Below are positions 36,769-46,358 of a stretch of DNA of 64,000 nucleotides, piece after piece; positions within the stretch are counted from its first letter, which is position 1, and each line of letters begins with the position of its first letter. The translations under genes were made by a program, and so were the position numbers. Origin of the DNA: Ignavibacteriaceae bacterium (GTDB taxonomy: Bacteria > Bacteroidota > Ignavibacteria > Ignavibacteriales > Ignavibacteriaceae); contig JABWCL010000013.1 in NCBI GenBank assembly GCA_013360295.1, positions 1 to 64,000 of the forward strand. The letters are read 5' to 3'. The notes under the pieces are model-generated. The model worked only from the letters and a program-made list of their open reading frames with translations. It was not told where the DNA came from and ran no database searches.

Positions 36769-38760
36769 ATGAAAAAAATTGTTCTGAACCTGGTATTTTT
36801 TGCAGCACTGATCCTTCCGCAGGAACTTCCGCCGGGATACTTTTTAAAAGAACACGAACTATATTTTTCATTCGCTAATCCTGGCAAGACGGTTCTTGAA
36901 AAACTGAACAGAATGATTTCTCTTGATAAAGTAACGGCAGATTCGGTTTATGCCTATTGCGTGGAAGATGAGTTTGATGAATTTATCAGTATGGGAATAC
37001 CCTGGCAGAAACTGCCCCGCCCCAGCACACTTTATGAAGCCAGGATGAGCAGCAGCGTTGAGGGGATAATGGATTGGGATACATATCCCACTTATGACGC
37101 GTACGTGCAGCTTATGCTTCAGTTCGCTGAACAATACCCGTCACTTTGTAAGTTATATGAAGCAGGTACCACGGTTCAGAACAGGAAAATATATTTTGTT
37201 AAAATTTCTGATAATGCGGCAGTGGCTGAACCAGAACCGGATGTTATGTATTCGTCTTCCATTCACGGGGACGAAACAACGGGTTATGTGCTGATGCTCA
37301 GGCTTATCAATTATCTCCTAACGAATTACGGTACCAACGCGGAAGTGACTGAACTGGTGAACGGACTGGAAATATGGATCAATCCGCTTGCTAACCCGGA
37401 TGGGACATACCGGTCAGGTAATACAACAGTTAACGGCGCGACAAGGTCAAACGCAAACAATGTTGACCTTAACAGAAATTTCCCTGACCCTGCTGCGGGG
37501 CCACATCCCGACGGGAAAGCGTGGCAGCCTGAAACTCTGACTATGACAAGCTTTATGCCGAATATCAATTTTGTTATTTCCGGAAATTTTCACGGCGGAG
37601 TTGAGGTTCTAAATTACCCCTGGGATACCTGGGTAAGAAGGCACCCGGACGATGCGTGGCTGATTTATATTTCCAGAAGGTATGCTGATACTGTCCACCG
37701 TTACGCTCCGTCAAACTATTTAACTTATCTTAATAACGGTATCACAAATGGGTACGACTGGTACCGGATAACAGGCGGCAGGCAGGACTATTTCACCTAC
37801 TTCAGGAGAGGGAGGGAAATAACATTTGAAATATCCAATACAAAACTACTTCCGGCTTCGCAGCTTCCTGCCCACTGGGATTATAATTACCGTTCACTTC
37901 TTCAATATCTGAAGAACGCCCTGTATGGCCTGAGGGGGATAGTAACGGATATTTACGGTAATCCGATAAAGGCGAAAATTACCGTGCTATCACACGACGC
38001 CGATAACTCAGAGGTTTTCAGTGATTCACTGTTGGGCAATTACCACAGGCTGTTAGCCGCGGGTACTTACACGGTGACGGTGAGCGCGGATAGCCACATA
38101 ACCCAAACGTTTAATAATGTTGTTATTGCAAATCAGGCGGCGACGTACCTTGATTTACAGCTGATTCCCAATAATTACGTACCTGTCCAGCTGATCTCAT
38201 TTACTGCCGAGAAACAAGCCGGCGGAGTATTGCTTAAATGGCTGACAGTGTGCGAGGTTAACAATAAGGGCTTTGTTATTGAACGGTCATTTGACGGTGA
38301 AAATTTTGAGAGTATCGGATTTCTTGAAGGGAGCGGAACCAGTACAACCGCCTGTGAATATTCATTCATAGATGAGAAGGAGTTTCAATTTACGGTTTAT
38401 TACCGGCTGAAACAGACCGACTTTGACGGAGGGTTCAAATATTCGGAGGTGGTTCCAGTGAGCGCTGCGGAGGGTAACGCTGAGTTTGTTCTGCTGCAGA
38501 ATTATCCCAATCCTTTTGTTGAGTTCACAAACATCATATTTTCCATACCTTCAAAAGGTTTGGTCAGTATAAGTATGTTCAATTCGCTGGGCGAGGAGGT
38601 TAGGAGGATCTTTGAGGGCGAAAAGGAACAGGGAAAACATTATCTGAAATTTGGAGGCGAGGAACTTGCAGGTGGTTTATATTTCTGCCGATTGGAGTTC
38701 AGGGCTTCCGGCAGCAGTGAGAAAAATGCATCGGCGGTTAAAATGATAGTTGTCAGGTAA
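36769..38760 (+). CDS. Type IX-secreted M14 zinc carboxypeptidase
   Basis: 663 residues. A signal peptide (MKKIVLNLVFFAALILP) precedes an M14 peptidase domain (about 105-420). Zinc ligands are HGDE (His166, Glu169) and the later His in NFHGG. VDLNRNFPDP supplies the substrate-binding Asn-Arg, and the catalytic Glu is likely in EITFEISN. Next come a carboxypeptidase regulatory-like beta domain (GIVTDIYGNPIKAKI), an FN3-like segment (PVQLISFTAEKQAGGVLLKW) and a sorting domain with NYPNPF. It removes C-terminal residues from peptides outside the cell. The frame is open to 36634, but the ATG at 36769 begins the signal peptide and does not overlap the divergent gene. Confidence 0.93.
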   Translation: MKKIVLNLVFFAALILPQELPPGYFLKEHELYFSFANPGKTVLEKLNRMISLDKVTADSVYAYCVEDEFDEFISMGIPWQKLPRPSTLYEARMSSSVEGIMDWDTYPTYDAYVQLMLQFAEQYPSLCKLYEAGTTVQNRKIYFVKISDNAAVAEPEPDVMYSSSIHGDETTGYVLMLRLINYLLTNYGTNAEVTELVNGLEIWINPLANPDGTYRSGNTTVNGATRSNANNVDLNRNFPDPAAGPHPDGKAWQPETLTMTSFMPNINFVISGNFHGGVEVLNYPWDTWVRRHPDDAWLIYISRRYADTVHRYAPSNYLTYLNNGITNGYDWYRITGGRQDYFTYFRRGREITFEISNTKLLPASQLPAHWDYNYRSLLQYLKNALYGLRGIVTDIYGNPIKAKITVLSHDADNSEVFSDSLLGNYHRLLAAGTYTVTVSADSHITQTFNNVVIANQAATYLDLQLIPNNYVPVQLISFTAEKQAGGVLLKWLTVCEVNNKGFVIERSFDGENFESIGFLEGSGTSTTACEYSFIDEKEFQFTVYYRLKQTDFDGGFKYSEVVPVSAAEGNAEFVLLQNYPNPFVEFTNIIFSIPSKGLVSISMFNSLGEEVRRIFEGEKEQGKHYLKFGGEELAGGLYFCRLEFRASGSSEKNASAVKMIVVR

Positions 38761-38789
38761 TCTTCTATTCAGATTTGAAGGAGACGGGT

Positions 38790-39536
38790 ATGAGAAAACT
38801 CGCGTTTTTTAGTGTTCTTCTTTTATTTATAACGCAAGGCTGCGTTACAACAGTTGTATTTGATAATGTTTTACCTCCGGTTAATTTATCCCGGGAAGGC
38901 GATAAGGCGTATTTCACCGGAGCGTACGGAACGAACGGTATGACCCTGACCGGCGGGGTTACGATATTATCTCCTTTGCAGTTCGCTTTCAGTGTGCACC
39001 GTAATGTGGAGAAGGGCGCCAAAACTCTTCCCGCAGTCAGCGCGGCCGGAAACGTACCGGAGAATTCTATGGAACTTGAATCCTTTGAGTACCTTGCAGG
39101 AACTTATTTTGAATTACGGGAGAACGGTGTGCTCGAAATTTTTGCCGGTATGGGGAGGGGGAGAGGCGAGGAGTATGCATTCAGCCAGGAAACCTGGGAC
39201 TGGAAACCGAGGACTATTTTAAGAACCGCGAAGGGAGATTTTGAAAAAATGTTCCTTCAGATCAATGTAGGGAAACGGATACCATCAAGCGCGTATGGTT
39301 TTGCGCTCAGATGGAACAGGGTCACATTTGCGGATTATGAAAAATGGCACTCTGAAAGAGGAACTCAATTCAAGGGAGAAACTCACGGCGATCTTTGGGA
39401 GCTTACATTCTTCGCTAGAATTGGGGGGGATGTGATGAAATTTGGAGGTTACGGTACATTTTCTTTTACTCCCCATAAAATTGAATTTCAGCATCCACAG
39501 TTAACTCTCGGGGTAATGGCAATGTTGACTTTTTAA
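38790..39536 (+). CDS. Lipoprotein of unknown function
   Basis: 248 residues. The signal peptide ends at ITQGC, with the lipidated Cys near 19. The mature part has alternating strands (MTLTGGVTILSPLQFAFSV, TYFELRENGVLEIFAGMGRG, FGGYGTFSFTPHKIEF) that look like a small outer-membrane-associated barrel or sheet. I know no matching family. The ATG at 38790 is chosen because AAGGAG (about 38778-38783) lies 6-7 bases upstream. The in-frame TTG at 38775 would put that site inside the gene. Only 29 bases after the peptidase gene, so probably co-transcribed. Confidence 0.75.
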   Translation: MRKLAFFSVLLLFITQGCVTTVVFDNVLPPVNLSREGDKAYFTGAYGTNGMTLTGGVTILSPLQFAFSVHRNVEKGAKTLPAVSAAGNVPENSMELESFEYLAGTYFELRENGVLEIFAGMGRGRGEEYAFSQETWDWKPRTILRTAKGDFEKMFLQINVGKRIPSSAYGFALRWNRVTFADYEKWHSERGTQFKGETHGDLWELTFFARIGGDVMKFGGYGTFSFTPHKIEFQHPQLTLGVMAMLTF

Positions 39537-39567
39537 GGAAACAGCCTGACGTCACTGACCGCGAGGC

Positions 39568-39597
39568 TGAGTGCGAAGCTTTCCGGCCCCGCACTCA
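39568..39597. terminator. Hairpin between convergent genes
   Basis: TGAGTGCG (39568-39575) and CGCACTCA (39590-39597) form an 8-bp stem with a 14-base loop in the 70-base gap between two convergent lipoprotein genes. Without a T-run it may still act as a two-way stop. Confidence 0.45.
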
Positions 39598-39606
39598 ACA
39601 GGTAAA

Positions 39607-40326
39607 TCATAAATTTTTAAGCGCTACAGCGTTTTCAAGAAGGACGGGATAGGAGTAACCATAACCAAAATCCTGATCCAGGGCAACTTTACCTTTTAAT
39701 GTCACCACATCACCTTCATGAAATTCCTGGTCGGTGGTTACAGTGAGATCGAAGTTAGCTCCGGCTGATGTTCCATCCTGAATGTGCAGCCAGTTACGTT
39801 TCATAATCCCGTTATTCACGCGGAGGATCTTTCCTTTAATAGTAATTTCTTTGCCGCTGTACTTCTTTAAGTCAGAGTATAATTCGGCGATAGTTATCCC
39901 GCCCGCGGCTTTCTCAATTTTTATTTCAGCTTTATAAAGGTCCGGTTTCATTGGCTGATTCTTCCCCATTGGAGTACTTTGCTGAGGAGCCACCGGTGAC
40001 TGCTCTGAGAGGTCTTCAACGAACAGAATAGTTTCAAATGTTTTTTTCAGCTCCGGGCTGGTAAAGTTTTTCATTTCCATCGCGCCGCGGTAGTAGAAGG
40101 TCTGCCCCTCTTTAACTTCCCTTCTGGTTACCGCCATCCAGTAGTCTTTTTCACCTTCCTCAACTCTTAAGTAAGTATACTGACTAACCTGCTGTACTTC
40201 TTTAACAGTGACCTTATGAACACCCGATGCCGCCAGTTGTTCGGCTTCTTTTTTTTCTTCCTCGTTTTTGCCGCAGCCCGCAAAAATGAGCAGTACCGCA
40301 GAGAATAATAACAGTTTTTTAAGCAT
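39607..40326 (-). CDS. Lipoprotein with a C-terminal OB-fold-like domain
   Basis: 239 residues. The signal peptide MLKKLLLFSAVLLIFAGC gives a lipidated Cys near 18. The first domain (VKEVQQVSQYTYLRVEEGEKDYWMAV) resembles the NrfJ-like or GW-dipeptide small domain often annotated near redox proteins. The second (KKYSGKEITIKGKILRVNNGIM, NWLHIQDGTS, GDVVTLKGKVALDQDFGYGY) looks like an OB fold, as in tOB-type periplasmic proteins. Binding partner unknown. The ATG at 40326 begins directly at the signal peptide; another ATG at 40338 is four codons upstream. Confidence 0.75.
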   Translation of the reverse strand: MLKKLLLFSAVLLIFAGCGKNEEEKKEAEQLAASGVHKVTVKEVQQVSQYTYLRVEEGEKDYWMAVTRREVKEGQTFYYRGAMEMKNFTSPELKKTFETILFVEDLSEQSPVAPQQSTPMGKNQPMKPDLYKAEIKIEKAAGGITIAELYSDLKKYSGKEITIKGKILRVNNGIMKRNWLHIQDGTSAGANFDLTVTTDQEFHEGDVVTLKGKVALDQDFGYGYSYPVLLENAVALKNL

Positions 40327-40461
40327 TGAATTTTCCATATTTTATGTTGAAATTTGAGGTGTCAATATAGTTTAATTAAGGCGTATTAATCAACGGGGAA
40401 ATTATTAGTGTATAAGGCATTTTCTTGCCAGGCACCGCATTCGAACCAATTTTTCAGTGGA

Positions 40462-40537
40462 GGCCGGGTTGGGCAGGAATAAACATTATCTGCCCTGTTA
40501 ACGGCTTCGCGCATCAACGCAGGGTTAACTTCCGGCC
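40462..40537 (+). promoter_or_regulatory. Candidate structured RNA leader (three-way junction) upstream of the antiporter gene
   Basis: GGCCGG (40462-40467) pairs with CCGGCC (40532-40537). Inside lie GGGCAG (40471-40476) with CTGCCC (40490-40495), and GTTAAC (40497-40502) with GTTAAC (40524-40529), enclosing a GCG/CGC stem. GTT 40468-40470 could instead pair with AAC 40527-40529, giving two competing folds. The element ends 66 bases before the TTG start of the antiporter gene. I do not recognise a known riboswitch class. Confidence 0.4.
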
Positions 40538-40603
40538 GGACTCATAACTGATAAAATTTCTGACAGAAGTTTTTAATCATCAAATAACCGTTTACAGGAC
40601 TAC

Positions 40604-42082
40604 TTGATTACGATCGATTTTTTGCTTTTAATAGGCGCGGTTCTCTTACTGCTCAGCATACTGTTCGCGAAGGCGTTCCAGAACCTCGGTATTCCCACAA
40701 TGCTGATATTTATTGGCGTGGGAATGCTTGCGGGATCGGAAGGAATCGGGGGGATATATTTTGATGACGCGAAGCTTACCCAGTCCATCGGAATTGTAGC
40801 CCTGCTGTTTATTCTTTTTTCGGGCGGGCTGGATACTGACTGGCCTTCTTCAAAAGCGGTAATGACTCCTGCCTTTGTTCTTGCAACTCTTGGGGTCTTC
40901 CTGACCGCTGTTATTGTGGGTATCGCAGTTATGCTCTTATTTGACACCTCGTTCCTTTGGGGTTTCCTGGTAGGTTCAATCGTATCATCCACAGACGCGG
41001 CAGCAGTCTTTTCTGTAATGCGGGCAGGTAACATCCGCTTAAAAGGGAGAATGAAACCGCTTTTAGAACTTGAATCAGGCAGTAACGACCCGATGGCGAT
41101 CTTCCTTACGATAGGTTCTATAGAGCTTTTGCTTTTCCCCGAAAAACCCGCGCTGAATATTCTCTGGCTGCTTATCGCGCAGATGGGATTAGGCGGAACC
41201 CTTGGTTTATTGGGGGGGAAGCTAATGACTCACCTGGTTAACAGATTGAAATTTTCCTACGAAGGTATCTATCCGGTCTTCGCTCTTGCTCTTGCAATAC
41301 TTGTTTATTCATTCACGGCGAATGTTGGAGGAAGCGGGTTCCTTGCAATTTATATTGCCGGCATAGTTATGGGGAACAAACAATTTATCCAGAAACGTTC
41401 GTTGATCCGCTTTTTCGACGGGCTCGCGGTACTAAGCCAGATCACAATGTTTCTCACTCTGGGATTACTTGTTTTTCCGTCAGAGATCGGAGATATCTGG
41501 TGGGTGGGATTATTAATAAGCGCGATTCTGATCTTCATCGCCCGCCCATTAAGCGTGTTTCTAACTATGATACCATTCAGATTCTCATTCCGTGAAAACC
41601 TGTTTGCTTCCTGGGTGGGGCTGAGGGGCGCCGTGCCTATTATTCTAGCAACGTTCCCTCTCATAATGGGGATCGAAAACTCTGATCTAATTTTTAACAT
41701 AGTATTTTTCATCGTTCTTACATCGGCTTTGCTCCAGGGGTGGTCTATCAATCCCGCCGCACGACTGCTTGGACTGGCGGAACAGGAGGAGAAAAAGAAA
41801 AGCATTCCGCTGGAATTTATCTCAGATAAAGATGATGAGACTGTGCTTGAAGAAGTTATCATTCCTTTCAACTCAGGAGTTATCGGGAAGCAGTTGGCTG
41901 AACTTGAGTTTCCCGATACCAGCAGGGTTGTGCTTATTGTACGTTCTGAAAGCAATATCATTCCCAACGGTAAAACGGAACTGATGGAGGGGGATGTGCT
42001 GCTTGTGCTTATTAAGAGAAGCGACGCTGAGGGAATCAGAAATATAATTCAGATGCCATCGCGTGATTCCGAAGATACTTGA
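40604..42082 (+). CDS. nhaP2: Cation/proton antiporter, CvrA/NhaP2 type
   Basis: 492 residues of the CPA1 family. About 12 membrane helices span residues 5-390, with STDAAAVF (129-136) and ESGSNDP (157-163) at the ion-binding core, SGGLDTDW, and GLRGAVPIILA. A C-terminal TrkA-C/RCK-like domain (about 405-485: EVIIPFNSGVIGKQLAELEF, GDVLLVLIKRSD) is typical of NhaP2/CvrA K+/H+ exchangers and not of NhaP1. It exports K+ or Na+ in exchange for H+ across the inner membrane. The TTG start at 40604 is preceded by AGGAC. The leader region carries a possible structured RNA. Confidence 0.9.
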   Translation: MITIDFLLLIGAVLLLLSILFAKAFQNLGIPTMLIFIGVGMLAGSEGIGGIYFDDAKLTQSIGIVALLFILFSGGLDTDWPSSKAVMTPAFVLATLGVFLTAVIVGIAVMLLFDTSFLWGFLVGSIVSSTDAAAVFSVMRAGNIRLKGRMKPLLELESGSNDPMAIFLTIGSIELLLFPEKPALNILWLLIAQMGLGGTLGLLGGKLMTHLVNRLKFSYEGIYPVFALALAILVYSFTANVGGSGFLAIYIAGIVMGNKQFIQKRSLIRFFDGLAVLSQITMFLTLGLLVFPSEIGDIWWVGLLISAILIFIARPLSVFLTMIPFRFSFRENLFASWVGLRGAVPIILATFPLIMGIENSDLIFNIVFFIVLTSALLQGWSINPAARLLGLAEQEEKKKSIPLEFISDKDDETVLEEVIIPFNSGVIGKQLAELEFPDTSRVVLIVRSESNIIPNGKTELMEGDVLLVLIKRSDAEGIRNIIQMPSRDSEDT

Positions 42083-42174
42083 TCCGGTCCGCCGGACTAT
42101 CCACGTATTATTATTTTGTTAAACATTCCGGATCTTATTATCTTATAAGTTCATAATTTTTAATACTTTATAGG

Positions 42175-43155
42175 ATGCGAGCAATTATTCCTGTTGCCGG
42201 TGTCGGCAGCAGACTCAAACCACATACTCATACCATTCCAAAGGTGCTGCTTAATGTAGGCGGTAAGCCAATGCTTGGCCATATCCTGGATAAACTAATC
42301 GCCTCGGGGATTGACAAAGCGACATTTATATACGGTTACCTCGGCGATATGGTGATGAAGTACGTGCAAACCCAATACCCCGCGCTTGAGGCTGATTTTG
42401 TTGAACAGGCTTCGCTTGAGGGGCTTGGACACGCCATCTATCTTGCCGCGCCGACATTCGACGATGATGAACTCTTTATCATACTTGGCGACACAGTCTT
42501 TGATGTGGATCTCGAAGCAGTTTTCTCAAGGAAATGTTCATCCCTCGGGGTTAAAACAGTAGAAGACCCAAGCAGGTTTGGTGTGGCACTTCTTCACCCT
42601 GACAACAAAATCAAGCAACTCATCGAAAAACCAAAAGAGCCTGTGTCAAACCTGGCGCTGGTTGGGTTATATTATATTAAAAATCCCCCGCTTCTTGCCG
42701 AGTGCCTGAATAAATTAGTCAAGGAGGATATCCGTACGCGCGGTGAGTACCAGTTAACCGACGCACTTCAGATGATGATTGATAAGGGGGAGCCAATGAC
42801 TGTGTTTTCGGTGGATGGCTGGTATGATTGCGGTAAGCCGGAAACCCTGCTTGCGACTAATCAGTATCTCCTGACCACCGGGAATAATCATTACGAAATA
42901 CCGGGGGTTGTAGTTATGTCTCCGGTGTTCGTGGCAAAGTCGGCAGTATTGACCAATTGTGTTATAGGCCCTTATACAACAATCGGAGAAAATGTTAAAT
43001 TATCCGACTCGATAATCAGAAATTCGATTATTGGCGATAATGCTGAAATTGAAAAGACAATGCTTGAGAACTCAATAATAGGGAACAACTCAGTCATTAA
43101 AGGAGCATTCAAACGCCTTAATTCGGGCGACTCCACGGAAATTGAATTTTATTAA
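42175..43155 (+). CDS. NDP-sugar pyrophosphorylase (sugar-1-phosphate nucleotidyltransferase)
   Basis: 326 residues. The N-terminal nucleotidyltransferase domain has the signature PVAGVGSRLKPHTHTIPK (6-23), LGDTVFDVD for the metal site, EKPKEP and WYDCGKPETLL. The C-terminal 70 residues are a left-handed beta-helix of hexapeptide repeats (NCVIGPYTTIGENV, IIRNSIIGDNAEI). The layout matches glucose-1-phosphate thymidylyl- and uridylyltransferase-like enzymes of the long type. It would supply activated sugars for the polysaccharide genes. The exact nucleotide and sugar cannot be told. It starts 92 bases after the antiporter gene and 31 bases before metK. Confidence 0.88.
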   Translation: MRAIIPVAGVGSRLKPHTHTIPKVLLNVGGKPMLGHILDKLIASGIDKATFIYGYLGDMVMKYVQTQYPALEADFVEQASLEGLGHAIYLAAPTFDDDELFIILGDTVFDVDLEAVFSRKCSSLGVKTVEDPSRFGVALLHPDNKIKQLIEKPKEPVSNLALVGLYYIKNPPLLAECLNKLVKEDIRTRGEYQLTDALQMMIDKGEPMTVFSVDGWYDCGKPETLLATNQYLLTTGNNHYEIPGVVVMSPVFVAKSAVLTNCVIGPYTTIGENVKLSDSIIRNSIIGDNAEIEKTMLENSIIGNNSVIKGAFKRLNSGDSTEIEFY

Positions 43156-43186
43156 ATTTATTATTTATAAATAAAAGGACAGAACA

Positions 43187-44326
43187 ATGTCATACCTCTT
43201 TACTTCGGAATCAGTATCCGAAGGACATCCGGATAAAGTATGTGATGCGATATCCGATTCAGTACTAGATGCAATATTTGAGCAGGATCCAAACGCGAGG
43301 GTGGCCTGTGAAACGTTCGTAACAACCGGGCTCGTAGTAGTTGGCGGTGAAGTTACAACGAAAGCGTATGTGGAAGTTCCCGATATCGTTCGCGCGGCTG
43401 TAAAAAAGATTGGTTATACCAGCGCGGATTATAAATTCGATTCCGAATCGTGCGCGGTTCTCAACGCCATCCATTCACAGTCACCCGACATCGCGATGGG
43501 TGTTGATACAGGCGGCGCGGGCGACCAGGGACTAATGTTTGGTTATGCGTGCGATCAGACTCCGGAATTTATGCCAATGCCGATTATGTACGCGCATAAA
43601 CTGGTTAAGAAACTTGCTGATATCCGCAAAAAACAGCTTCATCTTATGCCTTACCTCAGGCCGGATGCAAAGTCCCAGGTTACCATTGAGTATGACGAAA
43701 ACCATAATCCTCTTCGTGTTGATACAGTTGTTATCTCAACACAGCACAACCCCGATGCAAAGCAGAAGAAGATCAGGGAAGATGTTATTGAACACGTGAT
43801 AAAGAAAGTTATCCCGGAGAAGTTCCTCGATAAAAAAACAAAGTATTACGTAAACCCCACCGGGCGTTTTGAAATCGGCGGCCCGCACGGAGACAGCGGC
43901 CTTACCGGAAGAAAGATCATCGTTGATACATACGGTGGCTGGGCTCCTCACGGCGGCGGCGCGTTTTCCGGAAAGGATCCCTCCAAAGTTGACAGAAGCG
44001 CTACATACGCGGCGCGTCATCTCGCGAAGAATGTCGTAGCGGCAAAACTGGCGAAGGAATGCCTTGTGCAGGTTGCTTACGCTATCGGCGTTGCTGACCC
44101 GGTTTCAATTCACGTTGATACCAGGGGCACCGGAATTATGCCTGATTCAGAGATCGCGAAGATTGTTCGTAAGGTGGATATGACCCCGCGCGGTATCATC
44201 GAGAGGCTCAAGTTAAGGCGCCCGATTTACGCGCAAACTGCGGCTTACGGCCACTTTGGCAGAAAAGAAAAAGATTTTACCTGGGAACAACTTGACCTTG
44301 TTCCTTTGTTTAAGAATCATATGTGA
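43187..44326 (+). CDS. metK: S-adenosylmethionine synthase
   Basis: 379 residues with the expected three-domain tandem fold. Motifs are [14 protein letters not shown] near the start, [29 protein letters not shown] and [17 protein letters not shown]. It joins methionine and ATP to make SAM. AGGACAGAACA precedes the ATG. It is followed 53 bases later by ahcY, so synthesis of the methyl donor and recycling of its product are encoded together. The 31-base gap upstream is too short for a SAM riboswitch. Confidence 0.98.
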   Translation: MSYLFTSESVSEGHPDKVCDAISDSVLDAIFEQDPNARVACETFVTTGLVVVGGEVTTKAYVEVPDIVRAAVKKIGYTSADYKFDSESCAVLNAIHSQSPDIAMGVDTGGAGDQGLMFGYACDQTPEFMPMPIMYAHKLVKKLADIRKKQLHLMPYLRPDAKSQVTIEYDENHNPLRVDTVVISTQHNPDAKQKKIREDVIEHVIKKVIPEKFLDKKTKYYVNPTGRFEIGGPHGDSGLTGRKIIVDTYGGWAPHGGGAFSGKDPSKVDRSATYAARHLAKNVVAAKLAKECLVQVAYAIGVADPVSIHVDTRGTGIMPDSEIAKIVRKVDMTPRGIIERLKLRRPIYAQTAAYGHFGRKEKDFTWEQLDLVPLFKNHM

Positions 44327-44379
44327 GAACATAGAAACGTTAACCATAGATAAAGATTTTATAATTATTCAGGAAAACA

Positions 44380-45702
44380 ATGAGTATAGCAACAGAAAAA
44401 GAAGTAAAAAAACTGCCGTTCAAAGTTAAGGATATCTCTCTCGCAGAGTGGGGAAGAAAAGAAATAACACTGGCTGAAGCGGAAATGCCCGGCCTTATGA
44501 TGATCAGGAAAATGTATGGGAAAGAGAAGCCCCTCAAAGGTGCACGTATTGGCGGATGCCTACATATGACTATCCAGACAGCGGTGCTTATCGAGACATT
44601 AAAAGAGCTCGGCGCTGAAGTTCAGTGGTCTTCATGTAACATTTTCTCAACACAGGATCACGCCGCGTCCGCAATCGCTGCCGCCGGTATTCCCGTCTAC
44701 GCCTGGAAGGGTGAAACACTGGAAGAGTATGACTGGTGTATTGAGCAGACCATCTTCTTCAATGATGGACAGCCGCTTAATATGATCCTTGATGACGGCG
44801 GCGACCTTACTAACCTTATCCTCGACAAATACCCTGAACTGGTTTCCGGTATTAAGGGTATTACCGAAGAAACCACGACAGGTGTTCACAGGTTATATGA
44901 AAGAATGAAAAATGGTACTCTTCCGGTGCCAGCAATCAACGTTAACGACTCAGTTACCAAATCCAAGTTCGATAATAAATACGGATGCCGCGAGTCGCTG
45001 GTGGATGCTATCCGCCGCGCGACTGATATTATGCTCGCCGGTAAAGTTGCTGTTGTTGCCGGATTTGGTGATGTCGGAAAAGGCTCGGCTGAATCTCTTA
45101 GCAGTGCTGGTGTAAGAGTGATTGTTTCTGAAATTGATCCGATCTGCGCTCTGCAGGCTCTGATGGAAGGTTATGAAGTTAAAAAACTTACTACAGCTCT
45201 TCCGGAGGCTGATATTGTGGTTACCGCGACTGGTAACACCGATGTCATTACCGAGCAGCATTTCAGGATGATGAAGGATAAGACGATCGTCTGCAATATC
45301 GGACATTTTGATAATGAAATAGATGTTGCGTGGCTGAATAACAATTATGGCCATACAAAAAATACTATTAAGCCGCAGGTTGACCTTTACAACGTTGAGG
45401 GTAAAGATGTGATTCTTCTCGCTGAGGGAAGGCTTGTGAATCTTGGCTGTGCCACAGGGCATCCTTCATTCGTAATGTCGAACTCATTTTCAAATCAGAC
45501 ACTTGCTCAGATCGAATTGTGGAAATACCACGATAAATATGAGAATAAAGTGTATGTACTACCGAAGCATCTTGATGAAATGGTCGCCCGTTTCCATCTT
45601 GAAAAACTCGGAGCTGAACTTGAAGTGCTGAATGAAAAACAGGCGAAATATATCGGTGTGCCGGTAGAAGGTCCCTATAAGCCTGATTATTACAGGTATT
45701 AA
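44380..45702 (+). CDS. ahcY: Adenosylhomocysteinase
   Basis: 440 residues. Conserved features are [29 protein letters not shown], the NAD-binding [50 protein letters not shown] and the C-terminal KPDYYRY that reaches into the neighbouring subunit. It splits S-adenosylhomocysteine into adenosine and homocysteine, relieving product inhibition of methyltransferases. The pair with metK indicates a methyl-cycle operon. A strong two-way terminator follows. Confidence 0.98.
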   Translation: MSIATEKEVKKLPFKVKDISLAEWGRKEITLAEAEMPGLMMIRKMYGKEKPLKGARIGGCLHMTIQTAVLIETLKELGAEVQWSSCNIFSTQDHAASAIAAAGIPVYAWKGETLEEYDWCIEQTIFFNDGQPLNMILDDGGDLTNLILDKYPELVSGIKGITEETTTGVHRLYERMKNGTLPVPAINVNDSVTKSKFDNKYGCRESLVDAIRRATDIMLAGKVAVVAGFGDVGKGSAESLSSAGVRVIVSEIDPICALQALMEGYEVKKLTTALPEADIVVTATGNTDVITEQHFRMMKDKTIVCNIGHFDNEIDVAWLNNNYGHTKNTIKPQVDLYNVEGKDVILLAEGRLVNLGCATGHPSFVMSNSFSNQTLAQIELWKYHDKYENKVYVLPKHLDEMVARFHLEKLGAELEVLNEKQAKYIGVPVEGPYKPDYYRY

Positions 45703-45720
45703 TAACACCCGTAAATAAAT

Positions 45721-45737
45721 TTTGTATCAGATACAAA
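45721..45737. promoter_or_regulatory. 17-bp palindrome
   Basis: TTTGTATC-A-GATACAAA is a perfect dyad lying between the ahcY stop and the terminator. The one-base centre makes it a poor RNA hairpin, so it reads more like a DNA-binding site or chance. Confidence 0.35.
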
Positions 45738-45739
45738 AA

Positions 45740-45765
45740 ACAACCCCCTCGCTTGAGGGGGTTGT
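45740..45765. terminator. Bidirectional intrinsic terminator
   Basis: ACAACCCCCTC (45740-45750) and GAGGGGGTTGT (45755-45765) form an 11-bp stem around GCTT. T-rich sequence follows on both strands: CATTTT on the plus and TTTTTTGTATC on the minus. It serves ahcY and the convergent Spy-like gene. Confidence 0.9.
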
Positions 45766-45804
45766 CATTTTAAAGGGTGCTTTCACAATGTATCTCAGAA
45801 CCGT

Positions 45805-46308
45805 TTAATCGGGGCGCTTCATCTTCATCATTTCTTTTTTATCCGGCCGCAAGCCTCTTTCCATAGGTGGATTTTTATCAAAGATGATCTTCTGCTCATC
45901 GTTAAGGAGCTTCCTTACTTCGAGGTGAGTGCGGATATTATTTTTCATCAACTTGCCGCGAAGCGCGGTTATCTCGTCAATAAGTTTTGAGGCCTGATCG
46001 AACGAGGCATTATCACCGGTAGTTACCGAACGGAGTTTAGCTTCAAGTTCGTTTATGCTATTTTCAACCGGAAGGTTCGCTTTTTCATTGTCAAGATTCA
46101 GTTTTTTAATGCTCTCCATTTGTTCTTTTGTGAGATCGGGCAGGTGCAGCCTCGGGGGTTCAGGCGGCTGTGGCTTGTCCTTCATCATCATTTCGTGCGG
46201 AGCTTCACCTTTCGGAGCTCTTTCCCTTTCCTGCTGCGCTGAAGCCGGTACTACAGCGATCAGCAATAACAGTGCTAAAACGGCGGACAAATATTTCGTG
46301 GTTTTCAT
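45805..46308 (-). CDS. Spy/CpxP-like periplasmic protein
   Basis: 167 residues. A signal peptide (YLSAVLALLLLIAVVPASA) leads to a charged, Pro-rich N-terminal segment. A helical core follows with LPDLTKEQMESIKKLNLD, the LTxxQ-type motif of the Spy/CpxP family, and later LLNDEQKIIFDKNPP. The tail is Met/Lys-rich (KKEMMKMKRPD). Family members are ATP-independent chaperones or metal- and stress-sensing proteins of the periplasm. It is last in a minus-strand run with an ECF sigma gene, probably part of that regulon. Confidence 0.82.
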   Translation of the reverse strand: MKTTKYLSAVLALLLLIAVVPASAQQERERAPKGEAPHEMMMKDKPQPPEPPRLHLPDLTKEQMESIKKLNLDNEKANLPVENSINELEAKLRSVTTGDNASFDQASKLIDEITALRGKLMKNNIRTHLEVRKLLNDEQKIIFDKNPPMERGLRPDKKEMMKMKRPD

Positions 46309-46358
46309 ATCAGGTATCCTTTCAATAATGAATTAATAATAAGTGTTTCTGTTCGTAA

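Noticed and set aside
41350-41967. 205-codon minus-strand frame
   Set aside because: Antisense shadow of the antiporter gene, Ser/Ile-rich without any recognisable domain.
43156-43186. SAM or SAH riboswitch before metK or ahcY
   Set aside because: The gaps of 31 and 53 bases are too short and show no matching fold.
45368-45736. Minus-strand frame antisense to ahcY
   Set aside because: Overlaps a clear ahcY gene and the terminator; no start signal or domain.
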